The translations under genes and the position numbers were made by a program. From Purpureocillium takamizusanense (lineage: Eukaryota > Ascomycota > Sordariomycetes > Hypocreales > Ophiocordycipitaceae), in contig NC_063069.1 of the NCBI RefSeq assembly GCF_022605165.1, positions 1,612,001-1,676,000 on the forward strand: DNA of 64,000 nt, given 5' to 3'. Position 1 is the first letter of the stretch. Each line of letters opens with the position of its first letter. Below the pieces are notes generated by a model, which was given only the letters and a program-made list of their open reading frames with translations, was not told where the DNA came from and ran no database searches. Positions 44,576-55,100 of the stretch are shown one piece after another.

Positions 44576-46347
44576 TGCGACAGACGCACAGCGTCGAGGG
44601 CGGGTGGCAGTGCTGGCTTTTACAAGACGAGTACGGATGCTGGGACGGAACGCAGTAAGCAGAGCCACCAGGAAGGATTTTGAAGCAATAGAGGCACAGA
44701 CTTGGTGGCTTGAGGGGTGACGGGAACAAGAAGTATGAGGAGCGGATCGGAGACGCGACGAGCTGCCCGTGCAAATCCGAGGCTCATGGAGCCCGCTGGT
44801 AAGGCCTAGCCAGGCGAGGGTCAGGCGCTGCATCCATAGTACTAGGTAGTGGACCTGTGCTTAATTATTAAGTGAGGCAGGTAGGCAGGCAGACAGGCAA
44901 TTGTAGCAGCACCCTGGGGCCGCTAATAATAGGCCCCGGCCATGTGCTGCCCCGATCGCAGCGTTGGACGCGCTTGGGCGTCATTAGCAATGGAGGGAGG
45001 ATCGTGCCTACGCTTCTTCTAGCGCTTCCAGTAGCACAACGTCATCGCATGTAATTGCGCACCAAACTGCCAAGTTTGTGTCTGTCGACGACTGTCCCAA
45101 ACCCCCAAGGTTTCGAACCACTGTTGGCTCGATCTCGATAGGTAAGATGCTTGGGTCACTTGATCGCTTGCCCGCCCCTCGCAGCGGACCTTGTGCGTCA
45201 GAACTGACTGGCACTGACCGCTGCGGCGCTCCTTGGGCTTGACGCGCATCAACAGCATTGGTGTCTGATGTCATCTCTGCGACCTCGATGGATGCCGCTG
45301 ATGGCTGGGCAACCGTGCAACACGCTACCAGGAATTGCGCTCCGTGTTCTCACTGTTCTCATGTTCTGTAGGATGACAAGAGCAATGTCATGCGATCTGG
45401 TGCTTGCACCAAATGTGGGTTTTCCGGGGAACCGTGGCACCACGAGACAGCGATGCAGGCAACGGCATGCTGCTTCGTCGTGCAGGTTGCAGCATATCTA
45501 TTGGCCTATGTCTTGCAGGATTGCTCCGGATGCTTCGTGCAACCTCGAAAGCGGAAGTATCGTTTGTCAATGTCATCAAAGAAAGTAACAAATGCCGGAA
45601 CAGTCTTGCATCCTGCACGGTTAGTCTGAATGCAGAGCATCCGACTGCAACGCGGGGTACTCGATGTTCCGCAGACGCTTTTAAAGCTACGATATCGTTC
45701 GTCCACAGTCGACCCTCCTGCAGGCGATGCTCGCATCTCTTATCTGGGCTTGGGCGGGCGTGTTCGGCTGACTGTGGCGCCAAGGATTTGCAGCTGGAAC
45801 GCTTTTATTAGTATGACGAGTTGGTGCTTGGTCGAAGCTGGGACGATCCGCAGTCGATGTCGGGATCCCTTTTGGGGGGGGGGGGGGAGAGGATAGTCAA
45901 GAGCTCCTCGGATTGGTGCCGACTGGGTGAGAAGGCGCTTCTCAATATTATTCAATACTACCACCAACTGCTGTGGCCGAAGATGGTAACAACAAGCAAC
46001 CTCAGCTGGCGGAGCTCCAGTTTGTCAAGCTACGCTACGTACTGAGCTTGCTCGCCCCTGGCGGAGCGGGGGCGCTAATTTTCCGATCCCGCACGTGCCT
46101 TACGTAAACAGTCATCCGGACACTGTGCGGCAAAACCTGGTGGTCTGCGACTCGCGGGCTCGAGCACCCGGCGTCCCGTCACCTCCAACCACCACCACGA
46201 CCGCATCTCGCCATCGCACCCGACGCCCACGGTTCATCGCCATCTACAGCTCCTCGAGCCATATCGCGTCGAGCACCGCTTTTGTAGCACCCTTCAGTCC
46301 TTCGCGCAGCAATCCGCACCTCGCGTCACCCGCCTACAGCCGATACA
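44576..46347. promoter_or_regulatory. Divergent intergenic region, SAC phosphatase/VMA3
   Basis: This 1.8-kb region contains both promoters. Several overlapping frames of 80-135 codons occur at 45000-45970 in all six frames, but none resembles a known protein, and I do not call a gene. A G14 run lies at 45874-45887. A GTAGGTA-like motif occurs near 44845 and a GCAGGTAGGCAGGCAG run at 44877-44892. The last 150 bp before VMA3 are C-rich. Confidence 0.45.
45874..45887. repeat. G14 homopolymer run
   Basis: Fourteen consecutive G after TTTT, in intergenic DNA. The length is uncertain because homopolymers are error-prone. Confidence 0.8.
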
Positions 46348-47202
46348 ATGGCCACTGAACTCTGGTACGTCAGCGCACCTCCCTGGCCAGCGTCGTGAGC
46401 TTCGGTCGCATTCAACCGAGCTCCTGGCATCTCCACAGGCTCGCATCCCGCGCCGCTGCGCTGTGATCAATCACTTGAAGCTAACCTGAGGATGCGCAGC
46501 CCCGTCTACGCGGTTAGTACTCCTCTATCCCCAGACAAGCACGACGTCACCGAAAACGCTGCACGGGCCCATTCATCGGCGAACCCCATCGACTCGCGAA
46601 TCCCTAGATGCTGACTATCACATAGCCCTTCTTTGGTGCAATGGGCTGCACCAGCGCTATTGTCTTCACTTGCTTGGGTGCCTCCTACGGTACCGCCAAG
46701 TCTGGTGTCGGCATTGCCGCCATGGGTGTTCTCCGCCCCGACCTTATCGTCAAGAGTGGGTTTCTCCCATCACCTAGAGCTCGTACGGGTTTCCGATCCT
46801 AACAAAGCGCTGCAGACATTGTTCCCGTCATTATGGCTGGTATCATTGGTATCTATGGCCTGGTCGTGTCAGTCCTGATCTCCGACGGTCTCAAGCAGCC
46901 GTTGGCGCTCTACACTGGCTTTATTCAGTTTGGTGCTGGCCTCTCCGTCGGCCTGGCCGGTCTGGCGGCAGGCTTTGCCATCGGCATTGTGGGTGATGCT
47001 GGTGTCCGAGGAACGGCCCAGCAGCCGCGCCTCTTCGTCGGCATGATTCTGATTCTCATTTTCGCCGAAGTCCTTGGTAAGAAGATACAGCGCTAAAGCT
47101 GGGCTCATTGCAGCACACTGACGACTCTGAATAGGTCTGTACGGTCTCATTGTCGCCCTTCTCATGAACTCTAAGGCGACGCAAAACGTTACCTGCAACT
47201 AA
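46348..47202 (+). CDS. VMA3: V-ATPase V0 proteolipid subunit c
   Basis: This proteolipid forms the proton-translocating ring of the vacuolar ATPase in vacuole and endomembranes. Five exons are needed: 46348-46364, 46500-46512, 46626-46755, 46816-47076 and 47135-47202, giving 162 aa. Spliced, it begins [18 protein letters not shown], matching fungal subunit c closely rather than the longer c'' type. Four hydrophobic helices are visible. The essential proton-carrying Glu lies in the last helix ([19 protein letters not shown]). The [16 protein letters not shown] and [11 protein letters not shown] loops are intact. Exon 2 is only 13 nt and encodes CPVYA together with its split codon. Introns carry GTACGT, GTTAGT, GTGGGT and GTAAGA donors. 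The gene diverges from the SAC phosphatase gene and converges with ERG4. Confidence 0.96.
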
Positions 47203-47933
47203 GGGGCGGCGCGAGTCTCAACGAGACTTGAGGAACTGGCCAGACAATCAACCCTATCCACACGGCTTTTTGGTTCCGAGCATGCCAGCAAATTAATCAC
47301 AAGCAATCGAACAACAGCTTTTTTTTTTGAGCTTGATTTACTACAACGCAAACAGAAGCTTGAACGGTGGTCGAGAAAGGGCGATGGCAATGAGTGGTGG
47401 GCGATGGATCCAGCAGTCACTGGCGGAGGCCGTGTATGTACAATACGGAGAAGCTGAGTGTTGGGCCTCGGAGCGGTTTCATTATAGACAGTCGTGGGGA
47501 TGGGGGGATCTAGTGTAGCCGAATGTGCATATTATCCTCCATCCCCAGGACTGCAACGCAATGCCGTTGCCTAAGATTAGGTAGCGCGACGGGCTCTCCT
47601 GTCAAGACTCAACGTCAAGTCAACGAGTTTATCAAGGGTCCTCAGAAGAAACATCCGAAATAATTATATTCCCATTACACGTAGCGAGGAGCATTAGAGC
47701 ATCTCCTCTCATCCAAGAGACATTAAGAATGGCTGGCCCCCTGCAGTCCGGGGCGTATTTTCGTTTCGTGACACCCCCCCCACCGTCTTTATACCACCAC
47801 CTCTTCGAAGCATTGAAATGTGTGACAGTCTTTCTCCACTGCCCGCAAGGCAGTATAAATATGTACCTAAGAAGACGAGATTCCTTCCTGCGGATACGAA
47901 CAGGATGGATATGTGGGCTTACCCGTGCATCCT
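47203..47933. other. Convergent 3' region VMA3/ERG4
   Basis: This 731-bp stretch is presumably the 3' UTRs of the two converging genes. T10 near 47320 and several A/T-rich stretches near 47640-47720 would suit poly(A) sites. No gene was identified. Confidence 0.5.
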
Positions 47934-49906
47934 TTAGATGACGTACTAGAGCACAAGTCAGAAAGGAGCTGAAGCCGATGGGCCGTTGATTGGATACTTA
48001 CGGGGATGAACAGGTAGGGGACGCGCCGCTCGTATTCGCGCCAGGCTTCGCCGTACTTGGTACGGCAGCGGGTGATGTCGCGGCTCGCTCGGTGAGCAAT
48101 CATGCAAACGAAAAAGAGCGGGTAGAACCATGGGAAAGGGCTCCTGAGAATCAACATTAGCGATCCGTAGATGCCTGGGGAGGTAACATGCGGCCGACTT
48201 ACTTAAAACCGGTAATCAGGCCCCACGAGATGGCGAACCACGTGTCAGCCGTGTAGTGGATCTTGCGGGCCAGACCGTACCAGCCGTCGACGAGAATGGT
48301 GCCCTGTGGCGTCTCGATCGTCTTGGGGTTGTGCAGAGTCTGCCAGGGGACCTGAGGGAAGCTCTTGCGGAAGACGAGCTTGCCCTTCTCCATGGCGCGG
48401 AAGCGGTTCTTCTGGCTGTTGCAGCTGTCCCAGACCCAGTACCAGAAGAGGTAGGCAGCAAAAATGAGAGCCAACGCGAATCGGTTCCAGTGGTACTCGG
48501 ATGGGTGGTGGTTGGCAAGGTAGATGGTGCAGTGGCAGTACGACAGGGGAACGCCAGCCAGATTCCAGAAGATGAGCATGAAACCCCACTTCTCGTAGTA
48601 CATGTCCCTAATCAAAGTCAGCCATGCCCGCAGTCCTGAGACAGTGGAAAAGCAACCTACCAGGTGGTGATTATGAGCTCCTCACCCTTGGCGCAGGCAT
48701 TGGCATACAGGTAGTGGGCCATGACGAGGAACCAGACCTCGCCAGAAACGTAGCCGTAGCGCTCATACTGTCGAGCGGCGGCACCCAAACTCAGTATGAG
48801 CAAGAAGTACCAGGGCATGCGAACCTCGAAGAACATCTTGAAGTCGAGGATGCCAAACATGCGAGGGTTAAGCTCGGCGCCCATGAAGAAGTCATAGATG
48901 ACGTGGCCGGTCATGCGGTGCTGCTTGCCCCTGTAGATGGCGGAGACATAGGCGACGATGCTGACGAGGAAGCCGCTCAGGATGGCAACGGACAAAAGAG
49001 GGCCGAACTCGTCAAGGGCACTGTACAGCTTCCAGATGCCGGTGAAGTGCAGGACGGCAAGGATGGCGAGAGTGAAGTAGAGACTGACGTAGGCATTGCA
49101 GTAGTATTTGAGCTGCTTGCCGTTCGCATGCGGCAGAGGCTTGCCCCAGCCCCAGACGCCGGGCAGGAGGCAGTAGCAGGCACCCTGGAAGATGAGATAA
49201 GACCAGTACCAGGCCCAGGCCTTGACGTGGGGGAACGCGCCGGTGTAGACGAGGTGGACGAGATGGGCAGCGAACTGCGGCCAGGTCTGGCCAGGCGTTC
49301 GCGTGGGGAACTTGCCGTCGTAGTAGGTAGCGCCGATCCACATATACCACATGAGGACGGGGAAAAAGAACATGAGGAACGCGGTGCCCAGGGAGCCGCC
49401 GAACTCGAACTCGCCAGAGTAGTCCTTTTTGGGGTCCTGTCCCGGCCGCCAGCCGTCGACCACGTTGGGGTCGACGGATACGCCAGCCTTGACTTGTGAC
49501 TTTTCCTTGGCTGAGCCATTCTCTCCCCGAGTCACCTCGATGTGGCCGTTGGTGGCGGGCGGCGGCTTCACAGGCTCCTGCTGCTCCTCGTCCTCCTCGT
49601 CGAGGTGCTCGGAAAACTTGGCCGTGGTGCGCCGACGGATCGATCGCGAGCGGATGGACGTCTCGGCGGCCGAGCTGGAGTCGTTGTCCTGGTCAGAGAC
49701 GTCGGGCGGGAAGGAGGATTGGCGACGCGACGAGCGTCGCGACGTAGTCGGAGTCTCGATCATGCCGTCGAAGAGTTCCTTCTTACTAAGGCGGCGTTAG
49801 ACAACGGGAGGAGAGGAAGCAAGGTCAAGGCTGGGCTGCAATGCGCAAGAGGTGCAAAAGTCTGTGCCACGTACCGAGGCGTCTGTCGTAACGAATATCT
49901 CGACAT
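47934..49906 (-). CDS. ERG4: Delta(24(24(1)))-sterol C-24(28) reductase
   Basis: ERG4 catalyses the last step of ergosterol synthesis in the ER, using NADPH. Five exons (49906-49875, 49785-48661, 48607-48203, 48143-48002, 47945-47934) total 571 aa with every junction in phase. The first exon encodes [11 protein letters not shown] and joins [14 protein letters not shown]; starting at the internal Met would lose this conserved-looking N-terminus. The last exon is 12 nt and encodes YVI-stop. The acidic, Ser-rich N-terminal 100 residues face the cytosol, followed by about eight to nine hydrophobic segments. Family motifs include [41 protein letters not shown] and, near the end, [21 protein letters not shown]. 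It diverges from the PLD gene over 2.25 kb. Confidence 0.94.
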
Positions 49907-52157
49907 GGCGGCTGCGGCGGCGCGTTGGCCTTTTAATACGTTGGACGAGAAGGGGCGAACAAGAATAAGAATACGAAAAGGGTCGCCAGCAGAGCAGAGC
50001 AGGACCAAAAAAGCAAGTCCAAGCCACAGGTGACGAGTCGCGGGACCAAAGGAGGAAAGAGCGGCAGCAATTGGCGGTCCTGAGAGCCCCCAAGGTCCAG
50101 TGTGTGTCTCACGGTGAAAAACCGAGAGGAAAGTCCGTGGGAAGCGCGGCGATGGACGGAAGGTGAAGGTGGTGAGAGGTGGTGGATGAGGGTGGCCTCT
50201 TTTTTGGTGGAGAGCGCGGGCGGGCGGGCGGGCGGGCGCGTGTTACGCCATTGGCGCGCGCGCTGGGAGTGGGCGTGGGAGTGGGATTTGTTGACGGGAC
50301 GATTCGCCGGTGGCTCAGGGGCTTCAGGGGCGCTCGCTCGTTTTTTTTTTCCCGCTCCCGCGCTGGTCGGGGCGCGCGGGGGAGATTTTGGGTGGGGGGG
50401 GGACCAGAAGCAGCGCCGGGCTGAAGAGAAGGATTCATCAGTCTTCACCACCACGGCGGGACGGACAGGCACTACGTAGCCAAGCACATGGACGCGCAAG
50501 CGAAATGACCTGATGCATAGGCGCGTGGGCGTGCGCAAAGACCGCACGCAATGGCCCGCGCCGGCCATGGCATGGCCCCAGATGCCGTACCGTACGTAGC
50601 CCTGGATTGAACTTGATCTTGCTGGCTCCAACGGCGCGGTGCAGACTGCGGACGGGCGGGCGGGCCTCAACCACGGACTGTCCCTACGGCTTGCTGCATC
50701 CACCTCGGCCTTTCGGGCGTTGCATTTTCCGTTACACTTTGTCGTTGAGCGCAACACCGAGCATGGCGCCGGACGTTTACTTCACGCCAGTATAAAGTAC
50801 GTGTGGCATGCATGATGGACATCTCTCAGTAGCATACTCGCCCACCGGGTTGGACCTGGGTTCACGTTCCGCCCCCTCGCCCTCGCCCGGATGACCACAG
50901 CTTTACAACGGGCCGGTGCCTACAGGAGAGATGCTTGGCAAGTGATGCCGCGATGCTTCGTCACCGCAGTGGCCGCAATGCCCGCCCCGCAACGCCCGTC
51001 CCAGGATCGGTTGACTGATCGACCAGCGTTGGTGCTGGCGGAGCGATGCACTTCCATGCAGCGGCAGCTGGCCTCGCAAGGTACTTGCAGGGCGTCTATG
51101 TATACTTGGTAACTACTGAGGTTAGGGATATGTGTGCATACGAAGCACACACATCGATCAGGCGCAAGTGTGATAGTACATGTCAAGCTACAAGTTGTGT
51201 ACGAAGTAGGACTTGTTGCTAACCAGCCATCGCGCTGCAGCCCGAACCAACAGCCAATATTGTAGGTACATACGTCATCGAACATCTCGCGGTCACAGGG
51301 ACCAGAATTGAAACAGCCCCGGGGGACCTTGTCGGCATTCTGCTTTGTGTCGCGTGTCAGGTTCCAGCCTCGTTGCTCTTGATTCCTCAACCTCGCAGCG
51401 TCTGCGACTCTGCCGTGTCCCCGTCATGGCCGCCGCCTGCCACCTGCCCCCTCTGTAACACCCGGGGGCCCTCGAATTACACCACCCTCCGGTTAGGTGG
51501 CTCCAATTTTGAGTTTGACCAGGGCTAGCACCAACAATGGCATGCGGCTGGCTGGCCGAGGCAGCCTGTTTGGCACTAGACATGCCTGGCAAATATGGTG
51601 GTACGAAGTAGTTTTACTTTAGTGGTTTAGCTGGCGGCTACCCGCTCAAACTCCAGTGGGCCCTGCCGCCAGCCAAATCAGGGTCACTGGACCAGGGCGT
51701 CACCTCCTGTGTCCAACTTTCTGATGGCGCCGTCGAGCTCCCATATGACACGACGTCCATTCCTCGACTCGCATCTCAAAGTCTTGTTCTCGCTCCAGTC
51801 CGGTCCGACGAAATTCATCCTCGGCTTCTGCTTGCGTGCCAATCTCGCCGAAGTGGTGCGCAAGACGCGACCCGGGCCGACGGCAAGCTGAGCAGCTATC
51901 CGCTCTCCCTTCAGCGAAGTACAAACATCCAGAACACCGCCAGCTTTCTTCCTCGATCTCGACAGCCCTTTTCGTGCTTCCGACACGATTTTAAAGCGAC
52001 AAACGGCTGTTCTGCCACTGATTGCAGACCGAGTCCCTTCAAACTTCGACGTCTGTGCAGCATGCTGTGTCCCAAGTGCCTGTCGCATGGACGCATCTAG
52101 AGGAGCTGCTGCTGCTCGTGTCCACCTTTCGATATAATATAGTGCCGACATTACACC
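49907..52157. promoter_or_regulatory. Divergent intergenic region ERG4/PLD
   Basis: This 2.25-kb region has no supportable gene. It includes a (GGGC)n run at 50216-50238, two copies of GTACGAAGTA (51199-51208 and 51601-51610, both followed by G), and a TATAATATA sequence at 52133-52141, only 17 nt before the PLD start codon. Some open frames on the minus strand (51684-52307) have no recognisable product. Confidence 0.5.
50216..50238. repeat. GGGC tetranucleotide tract
   Basis: Five to six GGGC units in the ERG4/PLD intergenic region. Confidence 0.8.
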
Positions 52158-55100
52158 ATGGGCAGAGATCACCAAGAAGACTCGGTGTCTCCGCGGACGC
52201 GGACGCCGCAGCTTCTGCCGTCGGCAAGCCCATCGCAGTCCGCTCTCGCATTGTCCAACTCCAAGTCCGACTCCCTTCACCCTCCCTCGGTCTCCGCGAC
52301 AGGCCAACAGCCCGACGATGGCAAGCGTGCTACGAGTGCACAGGTGAACACGAACGGAGCACCCAAGGATGGAGAAGCCGCCACGAGCGGCGCTGACAAC
52401 GGCAAAAGCCCCGGGCCGCGGCTTGAGATTCCTCGAATCGTGCAGCCCAGCGGCCAGCGGGACAGTGATGGCGCGCTCTCGCCTGCCTCTGAGGCGACTG
52501 CTACGGCGCCGCCCTCCATATCTGGCAGTAGAAGCGTTCAGTTCGCGAGGCCGGATGCTTTGGAGGAGTCAATCCCAGCGCCCGCGCACTCCCGCCATGG
52601 CTCCTGGGACGGGCCTGAAACCCCAGGAAAGTCCCGAGGCGCCTCCTTCATGTCTAAGATCAAGGCCTTGGCCAGCCCTCCCGCCCAACACACCCCAAGG
52701 ATGCTCAGCATGCCCTCAGCACCTTTTGAGAGTGGATCGCAGTCCTTGACCAACTCACCCACGGCTGTTCGTTTTGGTACTCGGCTCCCGGACACTCTCG
52801 TGGAAGAGCACTCCGATGCCGATGCCGATATCGAGGAAACCGCAGATGAGTCAAACATTCCCGAACATGGTTCTTCCAAGAAGAAAAAGCGCAAGATGAA
52901 GCGCTTCAAAAAGGGACACACCCCTTCACCCTCCATAACCAGGCTCCCCTCCGACTTGGACGCGCTGGGCCTGGGGAGCCGCCTGCTGAGGCGTCGCGCA
53001 AGCATGCCTGACACCTCGGCGCATGACCAGGCCATGTCCGAAGGCGATGGTCGAGATCAGATGCGACGCAGGCCGTTCAGAAGAGGCCATTCCTATGCAG
53101 AGCCCATGGCGCGGCCACCAGTGGACGACATGGACGACATAGAGGAAACTGCAGTAGTCGGTCGACGAACGGGTCATTTGCGCCGCATCACTGTCTTTGG
53201 CGGAGGCGGTGTATCAGATGGTGATGCAATGACGCCCCGCAGACCATTCTTCAACTCGGAGCGAGCGTCCAACTTTGGCGCCCAAAAGTGGAAACAAGTC
53301 AAGAGCACGCTCAAGCTCCTCCGGCAGAAGAAGGAGGATCGCTTCGACTATTACAAGTCTGCAGAGCTGATGGCTGAGCTGCGAGCGGGCGCTCCCGCAG
53401 TCCTGATGCTAGCGAGCATGATCCAGCGAGATGAACATGGGAATAAGAGAATCCCGGTGCTCTTGGAGCAGCTCAAGCTGCGCATCAAGGACAGCGCTCC
53501 CATGCCCGATGATGACAAGGAACGCCACTGGATCTTCACCATCGAGCTTGAATATGGCAGCGGTCCCAGCCGGATGAGCTGGATCGTTATCCGTACCATT
53601 AGGGACATCTACAACCTCCATTTCCGCTACAAGTTTGCTCTCAGCAACGAAAAGTATATGCCGGGCCGCCTGGATCTCGGAGCCCGGCCGAAGCAGCCGA
53701 AGTTCCCGTATTCTGCGTTTCCCTATCTTCGCCGCGCTCGAGACAAGAGCGACTCGAGCGACGAGGAGGAGCAGGCTAGTGTCCGTGGCGACGACACCGC
53801 AGGCGAAGGCACAGCAGGCGAAGGCATTACAGATGATGGCCCATACCAACCTCGGCGGAAGAAGTCGCGGGCAAACTTGTGGGGTATGCGACGGCGCTCA
53901 ACAGGCTTTACGGATCCGGGCGAGGGCTCGAACGCTGAGGGCGGGCAAGCGGCGTTCCTAGACATGATGACTCGCAGACAGCGATACGTGGAAAAGCAAC
54001 GGCGCACACTGGAAAAGTATTTGTCCGAGATGATTCGCTGGCTCATGTTTCGAGCGGACAGCAACCGCCTGTGCCGGTTTCTGGAGCTGTCAGCTCTCGG
54101 AGTCCGCCTCGCTGCAGAGGGCAGCTATCACGGCAAAGAGGGCTACCTGCACATCCAGTCTTCAAAGGGCCTGGACTTCCGTCGCGTGCTGACACCCGCA
54201 AAGGTCATCGCTCGGCACACACGCAAGTGGTTCTTGGTTCGGCAGAGCTACATTGTGTGTGTCGAATCGCCAGAGAACATGAACATTTACGACGTGTACC
54301 TCGTCGACTCCAAGTTCAGCATCGTTTCTAAGCGGAATCCGCTGAAGCAGATGACGTCCAAGGACAAGCAGTCAGAAATCGATCTGACGGTGGAAGCGCC
54401 TCCAGACAAGCACCATACACTTGCACTACACACATCCGAACGCAAGGTCCGCCTTTTTTCACGCTACCAATCGGTCATGAGACAGTTCGAAGAGTCCATC
54501 AACGAGATGCTGCGACAGACGCCTTGGTATCAACCAAAGCGCTTCGACAGCTTCGCTCCAGTCCGAACTGGCGTTTTCGCCCAGTGGCTCGTAGACGGCC
54601 GTGACTACATGTGGAACGTATCTCGAGCCATCAACATGGCCAGGGACGTCATCTACATCCACGACTGGTGGCTGAGCCCCGAGCTATACATGCGGCGTCC
54701 CGCTGCCATTAGTCAAAAGTGGCGACTCGACAGGCTCTTGCAGAAGAAAGCCCGCGAGGGTGTCAAGATTTTTGTTATTGTATATCGAAATGTCGAAGCG
54801 GCCATTCCCATCGACTCCGAGTACACCAAGTTCTCGCTCTTGAACCTGCACCCAAACATCTTCGTTCAACGTTCGCCCAATCAGTTCAAAAAGAACCAGT
54901 TCTTCTTCGCGCATCACGAGAAGATTTGCGTCGTCGATCACGACGTCGCCTTTGTCGGCGGTATCGATCTTTGCTTCGGCCGTTGGGACTGCCCGCAGCA
55001 CCCAATCGTGGACGACAAGCCGACTGGCTTTGAGATGACGGAGCAGCCCAAGGATGCAGAGCACTGCCAGCTATTCCCAGGCAAAGACTACTCGAATCCG

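Noticed and set aside
45090..45130. tRNA B-box-like GGTTCGAAACC on the minus strand
   Set aside because: The T-stem does not pair and no A-box lies at the right distance.
45000..45970. Cluster of 80-135-codon frames in all six frames
   Set aside because: No homology, no consistent splice model, and similar density on both strands; treated as non-coding.
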